Assembly: GCF_964204645.1 (NCBI RefSeq)
Contig: NC_134036.1
Location: 4,204,001 to 4,268,000, forward strand
DNA length: 64,000 nt
Direction of reading: 5' to 3'
DNA from: Tubulanus polymorphus
Taxonomy: Eukaryota > Nemertea > Palaeonemertea > Tubulaniformes > Tubulanidae
Shown here: piece by piece, positions 1 through 12,076 of the stretch
How positions within the stretch are numbered: position 1 is the stretch's first letter
Layout of the letters: every line of letters starts with the position of its first letter
Program-made: the position numbers and the translations under genes
Notes under the pieces: model-generated
The model's input: only the letters and a program-made list of their open reading frames with translations
Databases searched by the model: none
Told to the model about the DNA's origin: nothing

Positions 1-2
1 AA

Positions 3-2258
3 TTTCGCTGTAGCAACGGTCAATGTGTCGGTAAGACTGGAATTTGTGATGGAGTCACTAATTGTGAAGACGACTCCGATGAAATGGGATGCACTGTTGA
101 ACTATGTCAGGGCTTCCTGTGTAACAGTGGGGACTGTATCAGTTCTGAGTTGTATCAGGATGGTGTCGTGGATTGCAGTGGAAGCCTTGAAGAAGATGAA
201 TTAGTAACAACTAGTGTTACAGTGAATCCTACGGTCCAGTGCAATGATGAAAACCACTGTACGACTAACTTCACTAATCTATGCACAGAAGCTGATGAAC
301 AAAGATGTTCTTTTGATTCTCTTCATTGTTATTCTAGACGTTACAGATGTATTTTGGAAAGATTGATAAATAGTTTCCCAGTTTGTAGAAATCTTGAGCA
401 CGTATTGAGATGTGAAGAATTTGAGTGTCCAGTTAGTACTGTAAAATGTCCAGCATCGTACTGTATACCGATCAGACAAGTGTGCGATGGTCAACCAGAT
501 TGTCCTAATTCAGAAGATGAGTTAAACTGCGAGACATTTTCATGTCCAGGAATGTTTAAATGTGGTCAGGAAAATCGATGTATTCCACGATCTGAAGTTT
601 GTGATGGTGTTGTTAATTGTAAAAATACAACTGATGACGAGGCTTTCTGTAACGTCACGTGTCCTAGTCATTGTAAATGTCAAGGCCATTCAGTAGACTG
701 TAGGAATATTGGTTTTACAGATATTACTGGTCTAATCACGATATCAAGTCGGGTCATAATGTTGTCCAATAACAGCCTTCTTTTTAATGCGTCAACATTT
801 TCTCCTTTCGTCTATCTTCGCATGCTCAACCTCTCCTCAAATAAATTGTCTCAAATTCGACCAAATTCGTTCACAAACCTGCATAATCTACGAACTTTAG
901 ACCTTTCGTTTAACTCGATTACATCTTTATCAACTAATGCATTTAACGGTTTGTATAGCTTAAAAGAGCTTTTCATAACTGGAAATTCAATTCGATATTT
1001 AGAAGATGGTAGCTTTAATGGTTTAATATCACTTCCTATTTTTGACCTTCACGGACTGTACATTGCAATACTTGCCGGAAATGTATTCAAAGGTCTATCC
1101 TCATTGACTTCATTGAATATCAGCAGCAATAGAATTAATTTCATATCGGAATATGCTTTTTCTGGTTTACGCAAACTTTTGTATCTGGATCTATCCAATA
1201 ATTCGAATTACATTTCGACAGAAAAAGGTGTTTTTGACAATCTGACATCATTAGTCTCACTAACGTCTGATGCTTACAAATTTTGCTGCATGGCTCCGAA
1301 TGTTGACCAGTGCCTTCCTGAAGCCGATCAGTTTTCCTCCTGTTCTGACTTGATGGGTAACACAGTTCTCAGAGCTATCATCTGGGTCATCGCCGCGTTC
1401 AGTTTCTCCGCGAACAGTATCGTAATTTTACTTCGCATTCAACTACCATCATCCGAAACGCGTAACACATCTTCAGACATCATCATCACAAATCTCGCAG
1501 TCTGCGATTTCATGATGTCGATTTATTTGTTCTTGATCGCTGGTGCCGATAACGTTTACAAAGGAGTCTATTTTCTAAATGCTGAAATTTGGACCGACAG
1601 TTCGTTGTGTCATTTTGCCGGGGTTTTAGTTACTATCTCCTGTGAAGGATCTTTGACATTCTTGCTTCTCCTCACGCGTCATCGATACTCGAACATCGTC
1701 GACCCATTTTCCGATAGTGTGATGATCACTCCTAAACACCTCACCAGTATTTGTTGCCTTTGCTGGATTATTTTGAGCATCATTTCTTTGCTGCCGCTGT
1801 CGCAATCGCCGTACTTCGGTACGAAGTTCTACGGCACTACCGGAGTTTGTTTGCCTATGAATTTACTTACAATCGACGTCAAAGCCTGGCATTATTCATT
1901 GGCCATTTTCGCTGCGTCCAACTCGGTCGTACTTGCTACAATAATGGGAACTTATGCCCAAATGTACCGATTCGTATCTGGAAGCAGGTCCGGTTCTGGT
2001 AGAGCTGATCCTACCGAACTGGTTTTGGCACGTAGGAGTTTGGTGATAAATCTTTGTAATTTATTTTGTTGGCTGCCGTTAATTACCGTTCAGTTTTGCG
2101 CGGTACTCCGCGTGGACATACCGAATCAGGTGGCGGCTTGGCTGGCGGTTCTTTTTTTACCGATCAACTCGTCCCTCAATCCTATTCTTTACACCATACT
2201 TACAATTGATATAAAATCCGTACGCGCAAAGAACAAACGCTTCCGCAGACAGAGGTGA
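3..2258 (+). CDS. LDLa-LRR G-protein coupled receptor (GRL101/relaxin-receptor-like), copy A, 5' end outside window
   Basis: The frame is open from base 3, so the first ATG at 84 is internal and the gene is cut by the window edge. In order it encodes the end of an LDLa repeat (3-98), a degenerate LDLa (about 105-200), two good LDLa repeats (about 424-534 and 538-650, with CDGQPDC and SEDELNC calcium-site signatures), an LRR N-cap (CPSHCKC, about 658), six or seven leucine-rich repeats to about 1270, and a 7TM domain (about 1370-2200) with NLAVCDF in TM2, CWLP in TM6 and NPILY in TM7. The DRY position reads HRY (1680-1688). The family binds peptide or unknown ligands through its ectodomain at the plasma membrane. 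The TGA at 2256-2258 overlaps a GTGAAT splice donor at 2255, so the true coding exon probably ends at 2254 and the stop belongs to an intron-retained form. It is about 95% like copy B by eye. Confidence 0.85.
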   Translation, partial: FRCSNGQCVGKTGICDGVTNCEDDSDEMGCTVELCQGFLCNSGDCISSELYQDGVVDCSGSLEEDELVTTSVTVNPTVQCNDENHCTTNFTNLCTEADEQRCSFDSLHCYSRRYRCILERLINSFPVCRNLEHVLRCEEFECPVSTVKCPASYCIPIRQVCDGQPDCPNSEDELNCETFSCPGMFKCGQENRCIPRSEVCDGVVNCKNTTDDEAFCNVTCPSHCKCQGHSVDCRNIGFTDITGLITISSRVIMLSNNSLLFNASTFSPFVYLRMLNLSSNKLSQIRPNSFTNLHNLRTLDLSFNSITSLSTNAFNGLYSLKELFITGNSIRYLEDGSFNGLISLPIFDLHGLYIAILAGNVFKGLSSLTSLNISSNRINFISEYAFSGLRKLLYLDLSNNSNYISTEKGVFDNLTSLVSLTSDAYKFCCMAPNVDQCLPEADQFSSCSDLMGNTVLRAIIWVIAAFSFSANSIVILLRIQLPSSETRNTSSDIIITNLAVCDFMMSIYLFLIAGADNVYKGVYFLNAEIWTDSSLCHFAGVLVTISCEGSLTFLLLLTRHRYSNIVDPFSDSVMITPKHLTSICCLCWIILSIISLLPLSQSPYFGTKFYGTTGVCLPMNLLTIDVKAWHYSLAIFAASNSVVLATIMGTYAQMYRFVSGSRSGSGRADPTELVLARRSLVINLCNLFCWLPLITVQFCAVLRVDIPNQVAAWLAVLFLPINSSLNPILYTILTIDIKSVRAKNKRFRRQR

Positions 2259-3290
2259 ATTTACTAAACTCGATTTCCACCGACAAACATAATTGAACTG
2301 TTCAATACACATTCATATCTGATGTTATGACGAATATTAGTGGTTCACCTTTCGCAGTGCGGTTTCAAATCAAATGTCAATAGCTCCGATAATTGGGACT
2401 GCCATTGGCCACACGATCATTGTGAATGCTATAAAGTCTTACCTCCTTGATCTCTTGATAACTATACATTTTTCCCTTTGCAGGAAAGTCATATATATTT
2501 TTGACCAGCTTACACATTGAGCATTTTCAGTCCCGGTTGTAGAAGACGTAATTATTAACACACAACACAGATACCGGTACCACTTGTATCAGTGTTTTCA
2601 TAAGCACACAGTACATACCACTTTTATTATATATAGTTCGTAGAAAATAGATCATATCTTAATGACTGAAAGAAAAAAGCACTGGTTTGCACGCACCGTT
2701 CTCGAGACGAGATATCGTATTCTACGTTTATGTGTTATTTATAGAAGATAGTGTTTTTGGTCAGTGCCAAACTACTGAATACTAATACAGATCTTAATAC
2801 GGGTCCAACCAGCTTTGACGATGGAAAAGCTAGCCGAAAAATCTCGGCATAGCGTCGACAACATTCGTGCTGGTTTATTTTTAACTAGATATTGCGCACT
2901 GATTATATGTTGTACGAATGGAAGGTCCCCTGTTGATGTTGCATCCAGGTCAGGGACTAAGCACCTCTTAATAGAAAATAATCCTGATTGATTGAAAAGG
3001 AATTCACGTATAGCGCACGGGCACCGGGCATTCTAAAGACTGAGACTGGATAAGAAGTGCACGGTATGCAGTACACGATGTTGTTCTATCTCACTACATC
3101 ATATAACGTGATAGACGTTGTTTTAGAGAAATAAAAACAAATCACCGAAAGTTTTTGTGTTGCGTTTGTTAAATGACCTCTGAGTTGTAGTAGTTCGAGG
3201 AAGGTCTTCTAACAATAGTAGATGTTAATATTGCTACCAAGAACGACCCGACAAAACCTGACGAGAAAATATAATTGCATAATTGTCACA
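2259..3290 (+). other. Last-intron or 3' flank of copy A, duplicated behind copy B
   Basis: This stretch matches 10816-11815 almost base for base at first, then with small indels, until about 3270-3290 where similarity stops. It includes an AATAAA-containing segment (about 3127). No coding segment is seen. In copy B the equivalent stretch is intron leading to a terminal exon; here the similarity ends before any such exon. Confidence 0.7.
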
Positions 3291-3399
3291 GGAAGTGACT
3301 GGGTTCTTCACGAGATATTCTGTAGATCTAAAGTATGGGATTTGAACAACCTAGGATGATATTATACGTGAAATGGATATATGCCAGTGCGTAAATGAA

Positions 3400-3693
3400 G
3401 AAATCCCACACTTCGAATTTAGAATTATACTATCAAAATTATTATTATGAAACCGCAACGTTTCGGCTGTTGACTAATAGACATCATCAGGTGGAATGAA
3501 GTGCAAGATATGCAGTATACGATGTTGCACTCTCACTACATCATATAACCTGAAGGGCGTTGTTTTAGAGAAATAAAAACAAATCACCGAAAGTCATTCC
3601 ACCTGATGATGGCTGTTAGTCAACAGCCGAAACCTTGTGGTTTCATAATAATAATTTTGATAATATAATTCTAAATTCGAAGTGTGGGATTTC
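3400..3693. mobile_element. Foldback (long inverted repeat) element with captured receptor 3'-flank sequence
   Basis: Two arms of about 100 bp (3400-3499 and 3594-3693) are near-perfect inverted copies, starting GAAATCCCACACTTCG and ending in TCATTCCACC. The 94-base spacer (3500-3593) is not unique: it matches 3055-3151, part of the 3' flank of receptor copy A, and its counterpart at about 11596-11692. No transposase is present. The arms contain a CTGATGA...GAAAC arrangement resembling a degenerate hammerhead core. Confidence 0.7.
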
Positions 3694-4634
3694 ACGGATT
3701 ATAGTGTTTATTCGACAACAAATGCCAGTGTGTGTTGTTTTTCTTTCAATGTCTTTATTCTCTAAACCTGTGCGTATCATTCCACCTGAGTCGAGATGAT
3801 ACACAATATTCCCGGTAAGAGTACAAACAATCGTAAAACGCATATGTACTGCAAAGGGCAAGTTAAGGATCCACGCAGCCAAAACAAGGTTCTGGAAAAT
3901 TTTGAAATTTCATCGCACTTTCATACGATTCCTATGAAGGATCTGTGGCCAGGGGTTGTGTTGGCGTGAGATTCGGCTGGCGGCAATCAAACCCTGGCAG
4001 GCGAGGATGTCACCAACGCAAGGCTAAGCGTCGAAGTAGCCGTTCTGAAAATGTACGTAGTCGTTGCGTTGCCAGCGCACTATTACTTTTTATCGATGTT
4101 GTCGAGCGGTATCGATTTTAGGGAAAATATTTCGCGTCTCATCAGAGATAACTTGCTCTTACAAATATCTGAATCTTAAATCTACTTTCTCTCGAGTAAG
4201 TGCGAATTATACTAGTATTCGGTACAGATACCTCGCGCGGAATTCGAAAGACGTATATCCTAGCGGGCATGTTTTCATGAAAGATGAATAAATATCCAGA
4301 AAACCTGAACGAAGCGAAAAAACCTTGAGTATTTTTAAGATGATAATTGGACATACATTTTACGCTATGTGCGGAAACATAAAACTAGAAATCGTTGCAC
4401 AGATAGATGGTAATTACTGTGAAGTTGATCTAAGCCTATGCGCACGCTAATGACAGAATGGATAAAATATTTACGTAATTGCTGGATTCTGATTTTAGCA
4501 AATAATTCATTTCACTAGCAGGGAGTGTACAATTCTACATCATTTACAGACAGAAGTTGAAGATCTGTGGACAACCAAGCAGTGTTCGGATCGTGGAAGT
4601 GTTCGCTCGTTGTGTCGTGTTGATGTTGTTCGGT
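3694..4634. other. Intergenic interval and 5' region of receptor copy B
   Basis: No coding segment or recognised repeat is seen. Promoter and 5' UTR of copy B must lie here, but there is no clear TATA box or initiator that I would defend. Confidence 0.4.
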
Positions 4635-7600
4635 ATGGAGCAGCGACTGAGAGCGCTGTTTATATCGTCGCTGATCGTCTGTCGAGTTCGCATCGCGCGC
4701 GCTGATCGCGCAGACTCTATCGAGGAATCGTCTGTGACGGTAAGTTCGTCTTGTAACAACACGTGGTACCCGTTAGATTCTACGTCCGGTTACATCGTTT
4801 CACCGAATTACCCTTCGTTAACGCGCGGTGTCGAATGTCGTTGGTTCGTCAACAGCTCTTTACCGGGGACTTTTCAGGCCCGAGTTTACCACGACATCGA
4901 ACCATCAATATTCTGTAGTGATAACTACCTTCTCGTCTATGAGTCTGATAACAGATTCTGTGGCGACGGTAAACATGAAATTCGACGTAACAATTCGATA
5001 TCGTTGATGTTTAAAAGTAACGTCGATAGTGCACGAGGAAGTCGGGTTTATATCATATATCGTTATACACGAAGCCAATTGACTTTAAGTCACGACTGTA
5101 AATCCACTTTTTTTAGATTAGGACGATTGCAAACATCGAATGGATACCGATTTATTTTAGATTTTTTCAAACACCAGTGTCAACTATATTTAGAATGGCT
5201 CAGACTCCAGGATGGCTTCGCTTTGAACCTGACATTCAGCGACGTTAGCTTCGAATTATATCCTATTGTTAAAATAGTTTCGATTAAAATTCACGACGGT
5301 TGGAACACTAGTAGCGAACCTATCGCTCATATACCTGAACAAAAAGGACTACCACCATCTACGTTTTATACTAAAACAAACAAGGCCATCGTCGGTATGC
5401 CACCATTCGTATTCACGTTTCACTCGAAATTACATGTACAGATTTACAAAATATCAGATTGGAACCTAACTAATCCATTGATTCAGATCTATAATAACGA
5501 GTCGGGAGTGCTCATTCCCGATGACAACAGTTTACACGTTGTAACTCGATCAAAACACTTACACTGCTGGTCTATCACAGTGCAGGTGTTACAGTACGTC
5601 GTCTTCAACTGGACACGTAACCTCGTCTCGTTCGGTGACATCATCGGTGTATACAAACTAGAAGGGTTACGCGTTGTAGGAACTGATATTTTACTCGGTT
5701 ACAACTACCTGCAATCACTGAGTGTTAAATCTGAAGGCTTTCTCGTCATACTGTGCGTTTTAAGGCCACAAAAATCAACAAAATCTCGTATAGGAATTAA
5801 CTATAAAATGGAATCGCTTTCGATGACCGATGTTAAGGTTTTTTGGCTACGAGTAAGTATACAATATCATTTACATAAAACACTATTCCTCGAAAATACT
5901 ATAAAATGCACAATTTAGAATTCGAAAACTTTTTCTACAGAATATGGTGTATATTAATCCTTTTCGGCTGTTCCCAATGAAGAACAATCCGATAAGGACG
6001 TTTCGCACAAATATATTGCCGATAGTGACGTATCGCGCAAATATATTGAAGCTCACATCGAAATCTAATGTCCATGAATATGGTTTACGCATGTTGGTTA
6101 TATCAGAGAACTGCGAGCGAGCTGGATTTTATATATACGACGGTGGTAATTTCACGGCTAGACGATACGGTCCGTATTGTCCTCGTTCAACTAGGTACGA
6201 CCATAACGTCGTCAGTCTGATTACATCAGGTCGATCGGTTACTGTACTAGCATACGCCCACAAATGGGAAGGACAGTTGACCGAAGATTACGAATTGCAT
6301 CGCCCCTTTCTCAGATTTCAACCAACCGACTGTGACGGGTATGTCCTCCAGGATGGAGAACGGCAGGTCAACATGACGTCACATTGTCTCGTGATTACAC
6401 CTGAAAATCGACGCCTTCCTGTGGGACATATTAACATATTATCAGAGCACGAATATCAAATTGACCGATGTTCTACTGGAATATGGAGGAGCTCTTCGTG
6501 CAAAATATCTACAACTGTAAAAAGCCAATTTCTCAATAACAGTCTCGTATTAAATACGGTTAGTCTTGACAGCGAAAACAAGTTCTGGCAATTTCCATTC
6601 ATACTTAAAGTGCGTCATAAATGCCAAAGTTTGAAGCGGGCCGATTCCAGTAGTATCGGTATGTTTTTACCGGATAAAGATGATTGCGGAATCGTGCAGT
6701 CACCGAACTACCCGGGTAATGCAGGCTTATTTGCTCAATCGATTCGCTATACATTCAGTACTAGATTCGTAGGGAGCGCAATTAAATACAGATACTACAG
6801 ATTCGTAATCAAATATACTGACGTAACGCCGTGTTCTAAAGCATCTTCAGCGGACAAAGATCCGATCGAGTTTGTTCAACAAATGTACGATTATATCAAC
6901 GGAAGGCAGATGCACGTCACGCGGAAAATCTGTGGAATTCACCATTCTTTACTCGGCGGCGTATTTCACAGTTTAATGAACGGTGGCTTTTATTTTGACA
7001 TAAAAGGCAGAGCCCCGACATTTCAAATACAATACGTATTAGAAGCATCGTCACAGATCGAAGCGAATCGCTGTCAATCGGGATTCTTTGATTCGGGAAT
7101 TTCATGCATACGATATATGAGAGGTGAGCGTCTGAATTGGGAGAATGCTGAATTGTATTGTAGACAGAAGTACGCGGGACATCTACTCAGTATCAACTCA
7201 CAACAGGAAATGGCGGCTATCAAGACGTTATTCGCTACGAAACTTCTTCGTCATGCATATTCACAGAAAACCCTCATAATGCTGATTGGATTAAAGCTGC
7301 AGGTGACAACCCTAAGTATTGAAGATTAATAACAAAAAGAGTTGGATTTACCATTTGGGTAGAATGTTTCTACATAATTTCAGAGAACATGCATAATAGT
7401 TTTGAAATACTCTTTTGAAAGAATCGCCGAAGACGAATTCAAACGGCAGTATAACTGCAGATCGTTCGTCGTTCATCGTCAATATTGTGTCTTTTTTGCT
7501 TTTGAATGCAGCTTTTACTGAAATATGTTTTAATACGTATAACTTGGAAAAATATATTATACTTCTGCTTTTCAGCCGAAATTAAGCCATTACTTTTGGT

Positions 7601-10600
7601 CCGATGGAAAACCATTGAGCTACACGGAGTGGTATAAACCTACAAATAACGAAACGATACCAGAAGTTATTCGAGGCTTGATATCTCCTCTAAGAAAACA
7701 ACCGATGAATGACGTAAATATGCCGTGTACGGCGATGATGCTGGATAATCCACGAGGTTCGGCGAACTGGGTTCGATTCCCATGTCTTATCGAGGAGGTT
7801 CATACGACGTTTGCTTGCGAATCGGATAGAAATAAAATAAAGTCCGATGTTAATATGACTAGATACGAAAATGAAAATAAAGATACCGATGTAAATGATT
7901 TATTTCCAAAGCTAGACGACACCAAATTAAGCTGTGTACGGGGAATGGTACTTATAGCAGGACGATGTTATCAAATACTGACAAATTGGAACGAAAACCG
8001 AAGTTTAGATATTGGAAGCGCGAGAGAAATGTGCCGTGGTATCAGCGGTGATATAGGTGAGATTCCTGTAAATGTAAATTTCGTAAACCTTTTAGTCACT
8101 ACATTTGACTATCAACACCAATATGGCGCCATATTAGTAATGAATGGGTACGGCAGAGCCATAGTGATACAGCCATTTGTGACCAGGGACTATATCACCT
8201 ACCATCATTCATTGGTTTGGTCCTTCGAAACCACCGAAAGTGCAGAACTTGGTGATGTGCATTCTGTATTATGTTCCTACAATGGAAGTGGTGATGAATT
8301 GGCTTCTATAAGCGGTTGTAAATCGTGGCAGTTTAAATGTAACGATCAAAGATGTATCAGCGACCATCGCGTATGTGATACCAGACACGACTGTCAACAC
8401 GGTGAAGATGAACTAAATTGTGCGGATATCAATTTGCACAGCCAGTTTCAATGCGATGATGGTCAGGTGATATCAATAAGTGGATTCTGCGATTTCATAC
8501 AGGATTGTGTGGATAGTTCTGATGAAGAATCTTGTATTCATCCACCGTGTTTGTCCGGGCAATTTCGCTGTAGCAACGGTCAATGTGTCGGTAAGACTGG
8601 AATTTGTGATGGAGTCACTAATTGTAAAGACGACTCCGATGAAATGGGATGCACTGTTGAACTATGTCAGGGCTTCCTGTGTAACAGTGGAGACTGTATC
8701 AGTTCTGAGTTGTATCAGGATGGTATCGATGGCAGTGGGAGCCTTGAAGAAGATGAGTTAGTAACAACTAGTGTTACAGTGAATCCTATGGTCCAGTGCA
8801 ATGATGAAAACCACTGTACGACTAACTTCATTAATCTATGCACAGAATCTGATGAACAAAGATGTTCTTTTAATTCTCCTCATTGTTATTCAAGACGCCA
8901 CAGATGTATTCTGGAAAGATTGATAAATAGTTTCCCAGTTTGTAGAAATCTTGAGCACGTATTAAGATGTGAAGAATTTGAGTGTCCAGCTAGTACTGTA
9001 AAATGTCCATCATCTTATTGTATACCGATCAGACAGGTGTGCGATGGTCAGTCAGATTGTCCTAATTCAGAAGATGAACAAAACTGCGAGACATTTTCAT
9101 GTCCAGGAATGTTTAAATGTGGTCAGGAAAGTCGATGTATTCCACAATCTGAAGTTTGTGACGGTGTTGTTAATTGTAAAAACACAACTGATGACGAGGC
9201 TTTCTGTAACGTCACGTGTCCTAGTCATTGTCAATGTCAAGGTCATTCAGTAGACGGTAGGAATGTTGGATTTATAGATATTACTGGTGTCATCACGATT
9301 TCAACTCGAGTCCTAATTTTGTCCAATAACAGCCTTCTTTTTAATGCGTCAACATTTTCTTCTTTCGTCTATCTTCGCATGCTCAACCTTTCCTCAAATA
9401 AATTGTTTCAAATTCTACCAAATTCATTCACAAACCTGCATAATCTACGAACGTTAGACCTTACGTATAACTCGATTACATCTATATCAACTAATACATT
9501 CAACGGGTTGATTAGTTTGAAAGAACTTTTCATAACTGGAAATCCAATTCGATATTTAGAAGATGGTAGCTTTAATGGTTTAATCTCGCTTTCCAGTTTA
9601 GACCTTCACGGACTGTACATTTCAATACTTGCTGCTAATGTATTCAAAGGTCTATCCTCAGTGATTTCAATGAATATCAGCAGCAATAGAATTAATTTCA
9701 TATCGGAGTATGCCTTTTCTGGTTTACGCGAACTTTTGCATCTTGATTTATCTAACAATTCCAATTACATTTCCACAGAAATAGGCGTTTTCGACAATCT
9801 GACATCATTAGTCTCGCTAACGTCTGATGCTTACAAATTTTGCTGCATGGCTCCGAATGTTGACCAGTGCCTTCCTGAAGCCGATCAATTTTCCTCCTGT
9901 TCTGATTTGATCGGTAACACAGTTCTCAGAGCTATCATCTGGGTCATCGCCGCGTTCAGTTTCTCCGCGAACAGTATGGTCATTTTACTTCGCATTCAAC
10001 TGCCATCATCCGAAACGCGTTACACATCTTCTGACATCCTCATCACAAATCTCGCAGTCTGCGATTTCATGATGTCGATCTATTTGTTTTTGATCGCCGG
10101 TGCCGATAACATTTACAAAGGAGTCTATTTTCTAAATGCTGAAATCTGGACGGACAGTTCAATGTGTCGTTTTGCTGGGATTTTAGTTACCATCTCTTGT
10201 GAAGGATCTTTGACATTCTTGCTTCTCCTAACGCGTCATCGATACTCGAACATCGTCGATCCATTTTCCGATAGTGTGATGATCACTCCTAAACACCTCA
10301 CCAGTATTTGCTGTCTTTGCTGGATCATTTTGAGCATCATTTCTTTGTTACCGCTGTCACAATCGCCGTACTTCGGTACGAAGTTCTACGGCACTACCGG
10401 AGTTTGTTTGCCTATGAATTTACTTACAATCGACGTTAAAGCCTGGCATTATTCATTGGTCATTTTTGCTGCATCGAACTCGGTCGTACTTGCTACAATA
10501 ATGGGTACTTATGCCCAAATGTACAGATTCGTTTCTGGAAGCAGGTCCGGTTCTGGTAGAGCTGATCCTACCGAACTGGTTTTGGCACGTAGGAGTTTGG

Positions 10601-12005
10601 TGATAAATCTTTGTAATTTATTTTGCTGGCTGCCATTAATTACCGTTCAGTTTTGCGCGGTACTCCGCGTTGACATTCCGAATCAGGTGGCGGCTTGGCT
10701 GGCAGTTCTTTTCTTACCGATCAACTCGTCCCTCAATCCTGTTCTTTACACCATACTGACGATTGATATAAAATCCGTACGAGCAAAGAACAAACGCTTC
10801 CGCAGACAGAGGTGAATTTACTAAATTCGATTTACACCGACAAATATAATTAAACTGTTCAATACACATTCATATCTGATGTTATGACGAATATTAGTGG
10901 TTCACCTTTCGCAGTGCGGTTTCAAATCAAATGTCAATAGCTCCGATAATTGGGACTGCCATTGGCCACACGATCATTGTGAATGCTATAAAGTCTTACC
11001 TCCTTGATCTCTTGATAACTATACATTTTTCCCTTTGCAGGAAAGTCATATATATTTTTGACCAGCTTACACATTGAGCATTTTCAGTCCCGGTTGTAGA
11101 AGACGTAATTATTAACACACAACACAGATACCGGTACCACTTGTATCAGTGTTTTCATAAGCACACAGTACATACCACTTTTATTATATATAGTTCGTAG
11201 AAAATAGATCATATCTTAATGACTGAAAGGAAAAAGCACTGGTTTGCACGCACCGTTCTCGAGACGAGATATCGTATTCTACGTTTATGTGTTATTTATA
11301 GAAGATAGTGTTTTTGGTCTGTGCCAAACTACTGAATACTAATACAGATCTTGATACGGGTCCAACGAGCTTTGACGATGGAAAAGCTAGCCGAACAATC
11401 TCGGCATAGCGTCGACAACATTCGTGCTGGTTTATTTTTAACTAGATATTGCGCACTGATTATATGTTGTACGAATGGAAGGTCCAAAATCGATGTTGCA
11501 TGGGACTAAGCACCTCTTTATAGAAATCAATCCTGATCGACTGAAAATGAATTCACGTGCATCGCACGGGCACCAGGCATTGCAATGACTAGGACTGGGA
11601 AAACGTGAACGATATGCAGTAAACGATGTTGTAATATTCACTCATATAGCCCGATAGACGTTGTCTTAAAGAAATAAAAACAAATCGCCGAAAGTATTTG
11701 TGTTGCGTTTATTAAATGCCGTGAGTTGTAACGTTTCGAGGAAGGTATTTTCACAAAAGTTGATGTTGATATTGCTAACAAGAACGACCCAACAAAACCT
11801 TACGAGTATGATATAATGCAATGTCTACCTTTTTGATACGATACGACGATGCGATGCTCTAAATGAACTATTCTATCTCTCGTGTTTTAGGAGCTATAAT
11901 TCAAAACCCGCTTTCATCAAATTAAACGATGTAGAGTACGAAGAACGTGACGGTGACAAGTTCGAACCATCCAATCGTACCGATCACGGCTTACCGACTC
12001 TATAA
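4635..12005 (+). CDS. CUB / C-type lectin / LDLa / LRR G-protein coupled receptor (GRL101-like), copy B, four exons
   Basis: Proposed exons are 4635-5852, 5941-7302, 7576-10811 and 11891-12005; all junctions are GT-AG and phase-compatible (0, 0, 2), giving about 1976 residues. ATG 4635 is preferred over 4557 because it starts a signal peptide (LFISSLIVC core). Exon 1 has a CUB domain (GYIVSPNYPS, about 4780) and more CUB-like sequence. Exon 2 has a further CUB (GIVQSPNYPG, about 6690) and the start of a C-type lectin domain, which exon 3 completes with YFWSDGKPLSYTEW. Exon 3 then gives LDLa repeats at about 8314, 8440, 8550, 8662 (degenerate), 8980 and 9097, an LRR N-cap, LRRs (about 9280-9830) and 7TM (about 9925-10750) with CWLP (10624-10635) and NPVLY (10735-10749). 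TRHRY replaces the usual DRY. It is likely a plasma-membrane receptor; ligand unknown. Exon 1 could hide another intron. Confidence 0.82.
11891..12005 (+). CDS. Terminal exon of receptor copy B (cytoplasmic tail)
   Basis: A TTTTAG acceptor precedes 11891. Joining the partial codon AG at 10810-10811 to the first G restores Arg and runs on as SYNSKPAFIKLNDVEYEERD, then a hydrophilic tail ending DHGLPTL and TAA at 12003-12005. The codons look constrained and the composition suits a GPCR tail. If the upstream intron is retained, translation stops instead at TGA 10813-10815 directly after FRRQR. No equivalent exon is seen behind copy A. Confidence 0.65.
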
Positions 12006-12076
12006 ATTCAATACGCCCCTACTCGGCGGATAACATTTCTGAGCAACTGATTCAATGTGCCAGCGAAGATTTTCCA

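Noticed and set aside
84-84. ATG at 84 as the start of receptor copy A
   Set aside because: The frame is open to the window edge and the upstream codons encode the rest of an LDLa repeat, identical to copy B.
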